This document shows, piece by piece, positions 33,753 to 43,142 of a DNA stretch of 64,000 nt (positions are counted from its first letter, which is position 1; the number at the start of each line of letters is the position of its first letter). The notes beneath the pieces are model-generated. The model was not told where the DNA came from and made no database searches. It saw only the letters and a list, made by a program, of their open reading frames with translations. Where the stretch lies: NCBI GenBank assembly GCA_018340375.1, contig JAFFJZ010000017.1, forward strand, positions 3,710,001 to 3,774,000. Direction: 5' to 3'. The position numbers and the translations under genes are program-made. Source of the DNA: Gonatopus flavifemur (lineage: Eukaryota; Arthropoda; Insecta; Hymenoptera; Dryinidae).

Positions 33753-36501
33753 TAAAAAATGTACCAATTTTTTTGATTCTTTGATACTGTTTTTCTGACT
33801 CCCGACAGTATTTTGAATCTGACTTTGATCACAGTTAGCTATCTGGTTGGATATCTGAAACAAAAGGAAATGCTGTACACAAAATGCCTAACCCGATTTG
33901 TTTGAAACTGCAGAGAAGCATGATTACACCATAAACATTTCCGATTTCAATCTCTGAAACTCATCGTTTTGAGTTCATAAAAATTGCAGTAACGAATTCC
34001 AAATTGAAAATCGCCAAAATTGAATGACATTTGTATGTGGAGTATAAAATTCTTTTCCGACTCATATTTGAGGGGATACCAGCGGCGTGGCAGCAGCCAA
34101 ATCGTTTCTGACAAATTACGCGAAAATGAAGCAATATAATCAAAATATCGCTTCATACAGACCATCTTTATTGATTGAAGAAGGTCTGTATGAAGTGATA
34201 TTTTGATTAGATTGCTTCATTCCCGCGTAATTTGTGAGAAACGATTCGGCTGCTGCAACGCCGCTGGTATACATTTCAAAATAGTAAACACGCAAGTACG
34301 TTATATTTCTTTGTTTTCCATGATTCCCTTTTTTCAAAAAACAATTAAGAATTCAATCAGATGATAGAATGAGAGGATAGAAAAAGATGCATTAACCACT
34401 TCTCTCATATTTACTATTTACCTCTATGATTCTATTTCTTGAATGCGGATTGGTGACAGGTACGGTCTGCAAATTTTCCAAATATTTGTCACCACAGGGT
34501 TCCGTCATCACATCAATCACTTTAACCGCTTTATTTCTAGTCAAAAAATTATAATTCTGAAAATAGATACATATATACAGGGTGATTCAAAATTCCCGCA
34601 CTCTTTTTTGGGAGTAGATTCCTGTTGAAATTCTAAAACGATTTGTCCTTTTGCACAATGCTCTCCGACGCATAATTTCTGAGATATAATTAATTAAAGT
34701 TGACTAATTATGAGGTGGATCCATCGGTCATTCAGGAGCGTCATAACAGAACAAGAGAGGACGGTGCTTGCAGAGGGCGCTCATACGATCAGCTGATCGG
34801 TATAATCGATACGATTTACCAGCATACAAATTGGTAAATTTTCTATGTAGAACAATTGAATTCGTCGACACTGTGGAAAAATTGATTATTGTCATGAATT
34901 CTTATCACGATATGCTGTAGGTGAAAGTTGTAATTTCAGTAATGATTTTTATTACGCAGACAAATTCAAAATAGTGTTATTTCGTAGGGATAGGGATTCA
35001 AGTGGGAGAAAAAAGTATAACAACTCGTTTTCAATCAGAATTTTCATGTAACAAAGAAAACATGAGAATTTTCATTCATCCGATACCCAATTTGAACGGT
35101 TTGATTAGTAAGTTTAACACAAGAGATTGGATTCCGAATCCTGTATTCTGATTGGTCGAGAATCAATGTATGTTAGATCAATCCTCGGCCGTTTCAAATG
35201 ATTCTTCTGAAGAATGTGTTTTCGACTTATCCCAACCACAACATTGAACAATGATGAATTTATTCGAATTCACCCTTTTTACATCATTCGATGATTATAA
35301 AGGGTTTATCGAACGTTAATAACTTACTTCAACTTGCAGAATCCATCAATTTTGACGAAAATACAAGGTGTGACATCGTATACGACCCAATCATTGCACT
35401 TGATTGACATTGTAATCACATACGGTTTGTTTAGCTTAAATCAACCATTCGTGATACGAATCAACCAATCAGGTGACAGCTCGAAACAGTTTCATTTAAA
35501 GCACATATGACTTCAAAGGGCATATTGTTATTCCAAATGGAAAAAGAATTGTCTTTGAAGATTAACCAAATCCGTCTTTTTCAGGACGAATACATTTTCT
35601 GAACGTAGAAACGCGCTCGAACTTGCACACATTTGAATTAGATTTTGATTTGAACATGGATGATCTTGAGTGATCTTAAGTAAGTTATTAACGTTCGATA
35701 AACCCTTTATAATCATCGAATGATGTAAAAAGGGTGAATTCGAATAAATTCATCATTGTTCAATGTTGTGGTTAGGATAAGTCGAAAACACATTCTTCAG
35801 AAGAATCATTTGAAACGGCCGAGGATTGATCTAACATACATTGATTCTCGACCAATCAGAATACAGGATTCGGAATCCAATCTCTTGTGTTAAACTTACT
35901 AATCAAACCGTTCAAATTGGGTATCGGGTGAATGAAAATTCTCATGTTTTCTTCTTTACATGAAAATTCTGATTGAAAACGAGTAGTTATACTTTTTTCT
36001 CTCACTTGAATCCCTATCCCTATGAAATAACACTATTTCACATTTGTCTGCGTAATAAAAATCATTACTGAAATTACAACTTTCACCTACAGCATATCGT
36101 GATGAGAATTCATGACAATGATCAATTTTTCCACAGTGTCGACGAATTCAATCGTTCTACATAGAGAATTTACCAATTTGTATGCTGGTAAATCGTATCG
36201 ATTATACCGATCAGCTGATAGTATGAGCGCCCTGTGCAAGCACCTTCCTCTCTTGTTCTGTTATGACGCTCCTGAATGACCGATGGATCCACCTCATAAT
36301 TAGTCAACTTTAATTAATTATATCTCGGAAATTATGCGTCGGAGAGCATTGTGCAAAAGGACAAATCGTTTTAGAATTTCATCAGGAATCTACTCCCAAA
36401 AAAGAGTGCGGGAATTTTGAATCACCCTGTATATATATATAACACACTCATTCAACATAAATATTTTTCCTTACCTGTTTCTCGGTCATATCACTGTCCA
36501 T
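27764..36501 (-). CDS. Ten-exon upstream gene of the two-gene transposon
   Basis: Read by eye from minus-strand GT-AG signals. Exons (transcript order): 36475-36501 (ATG; M-D-S-D-M-T-E-K-Q, donor GTAAGG), 34422-34556, 33765-33854, about 33560-33626, 33315-33471 (an alternative donor would end it at 33293), 32621-32824, 31241-31413 (acceptor TTTTCCTATTGCAG), 31006-31153, 30652-30920 and 27764-28111 (stop). Reading phases agree at every junction except that between the third and fourth exons, where one base is unaccounted for. The product is about 540 residues. Recognisable parts resemble uncharacterised insect proteins: a segment around C-E-G-K-R-I-I-R-H-Y, then I-F-P-G-E-S, a segment ending E-R-F-P-C-L-K-D, a basic nuclear-signal-like R-P-T-R-R-K-R, and a last exon around F-V-V-T-T-G-P-L. 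I cannot name its function; DNA binding or a transposition accessory role is a guess. Its introns carry at least eight MITE-like insertions. Confidence 0.55.
28190..29160. repeat. Nested palindromes in the last intron
   Basis: Several inverted pairs are nested: TGATGAAGCGCATTTACAAAA (about 28273) versus its complement near 28840; ACTTTTTCAAGAACTAAGCG versus CGCTTAATTGTTGTTGAAAAAGT; GAGCCTTCCGAAG versus CTTCGGAAGGCTC; and a hairpin TAGCTGGTCAAGACCAAGCG ... ACCAGCTA at 28878-28988. Within it, 28990-29120 is a CCAATAAACATT-ended element related to 32166-32394. The structure looks like repeated insertion into palindromes. Confidence 0.6.
29346..29612. mobile_element. TA-flanked MITE with CACTGAGAAAA ends
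   Basis: Starts CACTGAGAAAACAGATATCC, ends TTTTTCTCCGTG, with TA on both sides. Long arms: ATAATTCATGGATTTTCAGC is inverted at the right end. Its TACCATAATTTCTTGG interior matches 9070-9304. Confidence 0.8.
29727..29895. repeat. Palindromic GGATAGAAATGG-rich repeat
   Basis: CGGATGGATTCGGATAGAAA at the left reappears inverted at the right (ATCTGAATCCATCCGAATC). Similar GGATAGAAATGGAT words recur at 58190-58430 and 61440-61740, so a dispersed family is likely. Confidence 0.5.
30096..30513. mobile_element. Palindromic element, CCCTGCT type, AT flanks
   Basis: A near-perfect hairpin of about 200-bp arms. The left end is CCCTGCTAAAAATTC and the right end CAGCAGAG, where one base departs from the expected GGG. 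AT flanks both sides. Arms include CTATAGGAATTGTAGGA and AACCTTATCGG blocks. Confidence 0.75.
30524..30615. mobile_element. TTAA MITE, GGGGATACTAGCG family
   Basis: A left GGGGATACTAGCG after TTAA and a right CGATACTAGGATCATC before TTAA. The interior ATCATAAGATAGAAAGA matches 48478-48570. It directly abuts the 3' side of the ninth exon of the minus-strand gene. Confidence 0.65.
31698..31981. mobile_element. Near-perfect palindromic CCC...GGG element, AA duplication
   Basis: Ends CCCAGATAACACATGAAGAA and TTCTTCGTGTGTTATCTGGG, arms about 140 bp, flanked by AA on both sides. Internal words AAGAATTC, AGAGTTCTT. High arm identity suggests recent insertion or fold-back repair. Confidence 0.85.
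32166..32394. repeat. AATAAACATT-ended inverted repeat with AAGATATCT words
   Basis: Left AATAAACATTCCATTCCTGA and right ATCTTAAGAAATTAAATG are roughly inverted. Internal AGATCTCTT/AAGAGATCT pairs. Related to 28990-29120 and, by its words, to 21159-22350. Confidence 0.55.
32956..33101. mobile_element. hAT-type MITE, second copy of the 3776 family
   Basis: Ends CAGAGATGGGGATTTTTGTA and TACAAAAATGCCCATCCCTG. Flanking 8-bp repeats GGTATAGA and GGTATTGA differ at one base. It lies in an intron of the minus-strand gene. Confidence 0.82.
33148..33246. mobile_element. TTAA-type MITE, GGATACTAGCG family, eroded
   Basis: Left GCGGATACTAGCGTCGGTA after TTAG, right TAACGCTAGTATTCAC. The interior TCTATCTCTTTC corresponds to the complement of the interior of 48478-48570. 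Confidence 0.55.
33717..33752. repeat. (ATA)n microsatellite
   Basis: About 12 TAA/AAT trinucleotides in an intron of the minus-strand gene. The Tyr- and Ile-rich frames predicted across it are artefacts. Confidence 0.9.
34072..34275. mobile_element. TTAA-type palindromic MITE, GGGGATACCAGCGGCG family
   Basis: Left GGGGATACCAGCGGCGTGGC after TTGA; right GCAACGCCGCTGGTATACAT before TCAA. Arms extend through GCAGCCAAATCGTTTCTGACA and its complement. The same family as 48938-49101 and 7702-7913. Confidence 0.75.
34578..36429. mobile_element. Mariner-like non-autonomous element with about 770-bp inverted repeats
   Basis: Ends CAGGGTGATTCAAAATTCCC and GGGAATTTTGAATCACCCTG, each bordered by TA. 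The two arms (about 34578-35345 and 35665-36429) are inverted copies with few differences by eye. A loop of about 320 bp carries no transposase. CAGGGTGATTCA plus a TA duplication is a known mariner-type terminus. It sits in the first intron of the minus-strand gene. Confidence 0.85.
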
Positions 36502-37303
36502 TTTGAATAACCAACTGTAATCGGTATCAGAATGGAAAAGACTAACTTGAGCGGCAGGGAATGATATCCAGGAATTTCCTCTTTTCTTTTATTTCTTAGG
36601 GTTTTATCCACTTCTTACTTGTAGTGTACATTTAGACGCGAGCAATCTCGAAATCACTGGTGCAAATACTACACAATCACTTATATATCACGGATAATTA
36701 ACATTATTATAAAATTAGTATAAGGGAGGACGCGTGCTCGGAGTATCTCTCACCCCTTCTACTCGTCTCCACTCTCATAGACCGACAGACGCCATTATTG
36801 CGCACGCAGGCCGATTCTTCCTCCACCCCTCTCCTCACACCCCATACATGTCATAGAGCTTACACGACACTGCTTTTATTTACACATTCACTTCAAATGA
36901 AAAATTCAAGTTCTATACGCAATTTTATTATACTATCCAATATACGCGTTGAATGGATATAAGAAATTACTTATAAGGATCGCCACAAACGAAGATTGCC
37001 CGTTTTTGTTTGCATGTCGATGCATGGTTATTCATATTTTGTGAAAACAAAAACCTGCCACGTATATCTGTATGCAATGTATCTCCCTTTCTATCTCTTA
37101 CATCAGAGCTTCTACTCATTCCCTTTTTTCCAACGGAATCACTCAATCACATGCTCTTGTTGGTTAGAATGACCAATCAGAAGAAAAAAACAATAGTCAA
37201 CATGGGAGTCCTGTCTTACATCAATTCAAAATTCAAAAAAATATGTTGATGATCACAAATATATTTATGAGCATTAGCATCTAAAGATAATTAGAACAAC
37301 AGT
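36502..37303. other. 5' flank of the minus-strand gene; no other gene
   Basis: Presumed leader or promoter side of the multi-exon gene. A GC-richer, pyrimidine-rich stretch at 36725-36845 (CACCCCTTCTACTCGTCTCC) differs from its surroundings and could be promoter-proximal. No TATA element can be assigned. Confidence 0.35.
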
Positions 37304-37571
37304 TGTTTTTAATTGTTGCCACTACATTTGAGTGGGTAGATGCATTTAAAGAAATACACGCTATTTGCTTTTTTGATTTAATTTATTACTGAACGACTTA
37401 GACGGCGTCGTATGAACTCCTCGTGTAAAAACGCGTGTGACTCGTTTGATGTCTCGTAATAGAATAACGGACCGAAGTGGGTACAGCGGTCTGCAGGCCG
37501 CTTGACGACCCGAACGCATCCGAAAGGATACGAAGTTCCACGAATAAATCTCGACGAGCGTTTATTCGACA
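37304..37571 (-). repeat. 3' LTR of the BEL/Pao element
   Basis: 268 bp, TG...CA, preceded on the minus strand by the G-rich tract AAGGCGGGCGG, which could be the polypurine primer. About 424 bp of untranslated sequence (37572-37995) separates it from the integrase stop. Confidence 0.93.
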
Positions 37572-37995
37572 CCGCCCGCCTTGCAAAACGCAAGTTTTAC
37601 AGAATTATGGCCCGGAACCGAAAAACATGAATAGCCAAATACGATCTCGGGTCCAAAGAGGAACGCAATTACAACAATGGAATTTGTCAATTAATCCGTA
37701 GTGCGCAAAATAAACATAAAGGTATTGGAACCGAAGCCGGTTGTGAAATTACAATTTTCGTAAAACAAATGATACATAGAATTGTCAGCTAATCAGTAAA
37801 CCATAGAAAAACTTAAGTATCTACAATACCAATATCGATACTGCTACATTTCAGTTCACAAGAGTCCTGAAATTAAACGTATAATCGAACGAGCAATCAA
37901 AGAATGCAGGGCTCAAAGACATATAGCTCCTAAATGAAGCATTAGGTGCGATTAATCTAGCTCAATGATTAAATCTACTTATAACATAATACAAA

Positions 37996-39570
37996 TCAAT
38001 CGTCGACGGGTAGAACAGCTAGTCTCGTTACAGGTCGGGTGAGCACACCCCTTGAGGTCTTTACATTTGCCGATCTAATTAACCCATCTGCGCTGTGATT
38101 CACGGATTCAACCCTGCCCAGAATCCATTGTAGCGGAGCCAAATTTGCTTCGAGTATCAATACCAACCTACCAACGTGTAACTGCTCGCCCTTATTACAT
38201 TTCCATTTGGTACGCGATTGCAACTGGTTTAAATATTCTACGCTCCATCTTTTCCAGAAATGTTGCTTCATCTGTTCTACGCGTTGCCAGCGAGATAAAC
38301 GATTCATTTTTATATCCGCAATATTAGGATACGGCAATCCTTGGGGTGAGTCCCCAATTAAGAAGTGACTCGGTGTTAAAGGCCGTAGATCGTTAGGGTC
38401 TTCAGAGATAGTAGTAATGGGTCGAGAATTCAAAACAGATTCGATTTCTGTTAATATCGTGTTCATCTCATCATAGTTAAGCGATGCATTAGCTACTACT
38501 CTAGTCAAATGACATTTAGCAGACTTTATCGCGGCCTCCCACAAACCACCGAAGTGAGGCGCGCGCGGAGGAATGAAGACCCATTCGATGTTCGATTCAA
38601 TCATGAATCTCGATAGTTCGCGACTAAATTCTTCTCCTTTGAATAAATCGTGTATCTCTCTTAGCTTATTAGCCGTACCGACAAAATTGGTTCCATTGTC
38701 GGAGTAAATCCGATAAGGTTTTCCGCGACGTGACACGAATCTTTTTAAGGCGGCAATAAAACACTCCGTAGATAGATCTGAAGCCAACTCTATATGAATC
38801 GCCTTTGTTGCGAAGCATACGAATAAGGCAATATATGCTTTGACAGACCTAGCGTTCCTGCGCCTGCCATCCCGCATGAATATAGGACCTCCAAAATCCA
38901 CCCCCGTATGGGTAAAAGGCCTAGATGGAGTGACTCGAGAAGCAGGCAGATCACTCATAAATACCTCGGACATGCGGGGTTTAGCCTCAAAGCACGTTAT
39001 ACATCTCCCCACAACGCGACGCGCATTACTTTTAATGGACAATGGCCAATAATCAGATCTTACCGCGTGTATAGTAGCCTGCACTCCTGCATGCATGTTT
39101 TTCTCATGTTCCCAGCGCAATATCAGAATAACTAACGGGTGAGATTTCGGAAGCAATATGGGATGGCGAACGGCATAATCAATGCCTGCAGCATTCCTCA
39201 ACCTGCCACCAACACGCAACACCTGCTGTTGATCCAAAAATGGACTCAGTGTCAAAATTCTACTATTTGGCTGCAGGGCCCCCGTTGATTTTGGTTGCGC
39301 GATGTCCTTCGAAAAATAACAGGACTGTACCAACTTACAAATTTCGATTCTAGAACAATTAATTTCATTTAAGCATAAGGAGTCAGATTCCTCTGCAGGC
39401 TCTCTCCTACATCTGTTGATAAATCTTCTGCACCATGCGAAAATTCTAATCAGCTTATCGAGGCAAGAATATGAGGATATGAATTTGTCTATAAACCCCA
39501 GCGACTCCTGCAAGGTCACCGTGCAAACAGTTTTAGCACGTTCGGGCGCTTCATCGTCTGGTAAAACCAC
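37996..39570 (-). CDS. BEL/Pao integrase region
   Basis: In frame with the preceding segment, separated by one TAA; its nominal first codon is GTG. An HHCC zinc module (H155, H160, C190, C193) precedes the integrase core, with G-V-D-F-G-G-P (D225), Y-S-D-N-G-T-N-F (D291) and G-G-L-W-E (E345) as the D-D-E triad. A C-terminal region of the DUF5641 type follows (W-K-R-W-S-V-E-Y-L, ending T-R-P-V-T-R-L). No lesion is seen inside this segment. Confidence 0.9.
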   Translation of the reverse strand: MVLPDDEAPERAKTVCTVTLQESLGFIDKFISSYSCLDKLIRIFAWCRRFINRCRREPAEESDSLCLNEINCSRIEICKLVQSCYFSKDIAQPKSTGALQPNSRILTLSPFLDQQQVLRVGGRLRNAAGIDYAVRHPILLPKSHPLVILILRWEHEKNMHAGVQATIHAVRSDYWPLSIKSNARRVVGRCITCFEAKPRMSEVFMSDLPASRVTPSRPFTHTGVDFGGPIFMRDGRRRNARSVKAYIALFVCFATKAIHIELASDLSTECFIAALKRFVSRRGKPYRIYSDNGTNFVGTANKLREIHDLFKGEEFSRELSRFMIESNIEWVFIPPRAPHFGGLWEAAIKSAKCHLTRVVANASLNYDEMNTILTEIESVLNSRPITTISEDPNDLRPLTPSHFLIGDSPQGLPYPNIADIKMNRLSRWQRVEQMKQHFWKRWSVEYLNQLQSRTKWKCNKGEQLHVGRLVLILEANLAPLQWILGRVESVNHSADGLIRSANVKTSRGVLTRPVTRLAVLPVDD

Positions 39571-39576
39571 GTTTGA

Positions 39577-41064
39577 TTATGGCCACCGTTCTCTGTCCAA
39601 CCTTAACCAGTCAGGACCGCTCCACCACAGTGAAGATTGCATTAATTGCTTAGGAGTGAGTCCTCTTGATACCAGATCCGCCGGGTGGTCTTTAGAACCA
39701 ACATGGTTCCAATCCTGAATATATGTCAATTGTTGGACCTCAGAGACTCGGTTGGCCACAAAAACCGACCAAGTACGAGAATGTGATCTTATCCACGTTA
39801 GTGTAATCGTAGAATCGGACCACGAATAATTCCGCACATTTTTTAGCTCAAGGGCGTCAGTAAGCTTGCGACACAGCTGACTCAACAGCAACGCCGCACA
39901 AAGCTCTAGTCTGGGAAGGGACACTGCCTTGAGAGGCGCGACACGCGATTTAGATGCGAGTAAAAACACTGATATCAAACCTTCCCGATCCTCAACTCGA
40001 AGATAACAGGCAGCCCCATATGCTAGTTGACTCGCATCCGCGAACCCGTGAAATTGAATGTCCACAACATCATCTTGCGATGATACAAACCTAGGAATTC
40101 TTAGGCTATCTAACTCCGGTAGTTGCGATCTAAATGCTCGCCAACGAGTATGCATGTGCATTGGAACCGATGAGTCCCAATCTACGGCCAATTGCCATAA
40201 TTCCTGAATCAATAACTTGGCTACAATTATAACCGGACCAAGAATTCCTAAGGGGTCAAACAAAGAAGAGATCTCCGATAACATCGTACGCTTCGTAACC
40301 GATGTAGCCATGCGAGAAGAAACAGACGGAATAGAAAAACGCAATTCGTCCCGATCGGGATTCCAAATTAATCCTAAAATTCGAGGATCTACTTCCCTTG
40401 TTAAATGAATCTCCCCTTGGTTGTTATCTACAGTTCGTACGTCTTTTAATAAACTAGGGTGTTTGGAATGCCATTTGTCTAGTTGAAACATACCCCTGTT
40501 GAGTATAGAAATTATTTCATGCTTTCTTAACATGGCCTGATCTAATGTATCTGCTCCTGATAAACAATCGTCCATGTAGAAATCGTGTAATATGGCATCT
40601 GCGCCCTGAGGAAACTCGTTCTCCATACCCTCAGCTAAATGCGACAGACATCTGGTGGCCAAATATGACGCTGGAGCCGTACCATATGTCAAAGTTTTCA
40701 ATTCGTACGTGTGAATCGGCTCATTTTTGCTATCTCGCCATAATATTCTATGAAAACTTGTTTGACTGGGATGGAGCATGATCTGGCGATACATTTTCAC
40801 AATGTCCGCCGTGAAGACGTATTTGAACTTCCGAAATCTTATAATTAACGAGAACAAATCTCCTTGAATGACTGGCCCCACTAAGAGAATATCGTTCAAC
40901 GACACGCCCGAATCAGACTTGCAAGACGCGTCGAATACTACCCTTATTTTGGCATTCAAACCCTCACCTTTCATCACCCCATGGTGAGGCAAATAAAAAT
41001 TGGGTAATAAGTCGTTAGGATGATCAATCAAGCTCATATGATCGAGCTTGCTATACTTCTTCAT
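39577..41064 (-). CDS. BEL/Pao reverse transcriptase and RNase H region
   Basis: Continues the polyprotein in a shifted frame. Reverse transcriptase blocks: F-D-A-S (45-48), F-T-A-D-I-V-K-M-Y (84-92, D87), Y-G-T-A-P-A-S-Y and the catalytic Y-M-D-D at 163-166. RNase H-like segment from about residue 313 (F-A-D-A-S, L-E-L-C-A-A, S-D-S). The apparent ATG start overlaps the upstream stop and is probably not a real initiator. The frame ends at TAA 39577-39579, after which the integrase continues in the same frame, so this stop is a nonsense mutation. Confidence 0.9.
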   Translation of the reverse strand: MKKYSKLDHMSLIDHPNDLLPNFYLPHHGVMKGEGLNAKIRVVFDASCKSDSGVSLNDILLVGPVIQGDLFSLIIRFRKFKYVFTADIVKMYRQIMLHPSQTSFHRILWRDSKNEPIHTYELKTLTYGTAPASYLATRCLSHLAEGMENEFPQGADAILHDFYMDDCLSGADTLDQAMLRKHEIISILNRGMFQLDKWHSKHPSLLKDVRTVDNNQGEIHLTREVDPRILGLIWNPDRDELRFSIPSVSSRMATSVTKRTMLSEISSLFDPLGILGPVIIVAKLLIQELWQLAVDWDSSVPMHMHTRWRAFRSQLPELDSLRIPRFVSSQDDVVDIQFHGFADASQLAYGAACYLRVEDREGLISVFLLASKSRVAPLKAVSLPRLELCAALLLSQLCRKLTDALELKNVRNYSWSDSTITLTWIRSHSRTWSVFVANRVSEVQQLTYIQDWNHVGSKDHPADLVSRGLTPKQLMQSSLWWSGPDWLRLDRERWP

Positions 41065-43142
41065 GAAGTTATGGTATTTTCGATGTAAATCCGGATTTCG
41101 TTCAGACGCTTTTCCAAACCGAGATATCTGCGCATCGCTATATGTTTTGATTGACCCAAAGCTCCCAAACCCTCGGATTTAATTGGTAATTGAACAATAT
41201 ACCGTCCATCGTTATTCCTACTCACGGTTTCTAAGAAATTATTTTCGCATTGTCGCTCTGCTGGTGAAAGTGAAGCTCGATCAGATTTGACCTCCTCTAT
41301 TTCCCAAAACCTCGATACCGAATCCTCCAACTTGAGGACATCGTTCGATAATAGAAAATTCTGTGACACCTCACTCGTTTGTGGAAGGCTAATTGATCCA
41401 GCCAATATCCAGCCAAGATGCGTTTTTTGTATAGTAGGACTAGATGGAGTGGGTTTAATTTGCCCAATACATAGAATCTGCCAGAAAATGTCGACTCCCA
41501 ACAACATATCCACGTGCGCCGGTATGTGGAACTTTGGGTCGGCCAATTTGATATTTTTAGGAATGCTAAGGCTACGCTTGTTGACAGATACCGATGGAAT
41601 GGACCTTGTAATTTGCTCGGTCAACAAAAAATCAGCTGTTGTTTGGAAATTATTATACGATGATTGTAACCTGACCGTGGCAACGTCGAACGATGTTGTT
41701 GCCTGATGATTGATGCCTATTACAGATAGTTTACTGGGTCTGCTGTTTAATCCTAACCTGGGCAGAAAGCCGTACGTAATAAAGTTTGGTTGGGATCCGC
41801 TATCCAACAGCGCTCGGCCTCTTTGCCTTTTGCCCGACCCATCGAAAACATCTACCAAAGCTGTAGAGAGCATAGCGTGAACGTTTTGAGAGTTACCATA
41901 ATTGCAAGTAACTAGGGATGTCCCGGAAGCACAGTCCAAGGCATTTTGCATCGGGCGCTCGGGTTCGCCTTGAGGCTTACTCGGGTTCCGTTCACGATGC
42001 AATAACGTGTTATGCTTCTGTCGGCAAATCTTGCAAGAACCCGATAAACATTGCTTGGATTGGTGAGTCTTGGACTTTAAACAATTAGTACACAATTTCA
42101 AGTCCTTTATCCGACCTATTCTCTGATCTACAGCTAATTTAGCAAAATCCTCACAAAAATATATAGGGTGATCCCCGTTGCATATCAAACATTTGTAACT
42201 AACCGCTGCCGCGCAACTAACGTTAGATCTTTTTATTGGTTTTATCTCTTTCGTAGCATCTGCCTGCTTGTTTGAGACAGACTCCAATGTTTGACAAGTG
42301 TGGGAAAGAAATTGAATCATATCGTCAAGTTTCGGCAACTCGTCACCCTTAAGCGATTCCTCCCAATGACGGAATGTTCTAGAGTCCAATTTATTACCCA
42401 AGATTTGAACCATTAAAACATCCCAGGTTCCAACCGGAACCTTCAATGATTTCAACGAATTAATATGTTTTGACGTTGAATTGATCAAGCTTCTTAAATC
42501 ACGATGGTTTTCTTTTTTAACACTTGGTATATCTAAAATCGACTGTATATGAGATTGCACAACAACTCGAACCTCATTATATCGCGCTTGCAACATTTCA
42601 ATAGCCGTCAGAAAGTTTTCGTCAGACAAATCCAGTGACTCGATAGTTTCAGTGGCTTCACCTGATAAGGAAGATTTCAAGTATTGGAACCTCTCGATAT
42701 TTGTAAGATTATTATTTCCTATGATCGTCGTTTGAAACATTTGAAAAAACGGTGTCCAATCTTGATATCTTCCTGTGAAAGTCGGTAAACTCAATTTAGG
42801 TAGCCTAATATTCGGACCATTGACAGCTCGCACGATATTATATTCTGGCTGCGCAGGACCGCGAGCTTGATTTTCCTCGTCTAGAATTTCACGCATTTTT
42901 GCGCTGAGCTCATAAAAACCGTCCTCGAACAACGCGCGATCCTCATCTTTCGGATCAATCATTTCGATTTTCCCTTGAACCTCTTCATAAGATTTCCAAT
43001 ACTCTTGTAATCGATCCTTTCTATCTTTGATGTTATTTACTACCGGAGCATTGATAGGCGGGTTGCTATCTACGTGTGTATTAATCCGAGTACAAGCTGC
43101 TTTAATAGCCCTTCTTTGATTGCGTAAACTGTCGATCTCCAT
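41061..43142 (-). CDS. BEL/Pao Gag-like plus protease region
   Basis: A 693-codon frame with an ATG start. The N-terminal part is coiled-coil-like; a domain typical of BEL/Pao Gag (DUF1759 type) begins near L-P-T-F-T-G-R-Y-Q-D-W (about 119-129). Cys/His clusters at about 318-330 and 351-382 are the zinc knuckles. The aspartic protease motif A-L-L-D-S-G-S lies at 444-450 (D447). BEL/Pao elements normally encode one continuous polyprotein. Here the frame shifts near 41100, so the last 13 or so residues are out-of-frame sequence and the reverse transcriptase part continues in another frame. A programmed shift cannot be excluded, but a mutation is simpler. The 0.96-kb leader (43143-44105) has no gene. 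Confidence 0.88.
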   Translation of the reverse strand: MEIDSLRNQRRAIKAACTRINTHVDSNPPINAPVVNNIKDRKDRLQEYWKSYEEVQGKIEMIDPKDEDRALFEDGFYELSAKMREILDEENQARGPAQPEYNIVRAVNGPNIRLPKLSLPTFTGRYQDWTPFFQMFQTTIIGNNNLTNIERFQYLKSSLSGEATETIESLDLSDENFLTAIEMLQARYNEVRVVVQSHIQSILDIPSVKKENHRDLRSLINSTSKHINSLKSLKVPVGTWDVLMVQILGNKLDSRTFRHWEESLKGDELPKLDDMIQFLSHTCQTLESVSNKQADATKEIKPIKRSNVSCAAAVSYKCLICNGDHPIYFCEDFAKLAVDQRIGRIKDLKLCTNCLKSKTHQSKQCLSGSCKICRQKHNTLLHRERNPSKPQGEPERPMQNALDCASGTSLVTCNYGNSQNVHAMLSTALVDVFDGSGKRQRGRALLDSGSQPNFITYGFLPRLGLNSRPSKLSVIGINHQATTSFDVATVRLQSSYNNFQTTADFLLTEQITRSIPSVSVNKRSLSIPKNIKLADPKFHIPAHVDMLLGVDIFWQILCIGQIKPTPSSPTIQKTHLGWILAGSISLPQTSEVSQNFLLSNDVLKLEDSVSRFWEIEEVKSDRASLSPAERQCENNFLETVSRNNDGRYIVQLPIKSEGLGALGQSKHIAMRRYLGLEKRLNEIRIYIENTITS

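Noticed and set aside
33548..33863. Tyr/Ile-rich open frames
   Set aside because: Translation of the (ATA)n microsatellite; only short exonic pieces beside it are credible.
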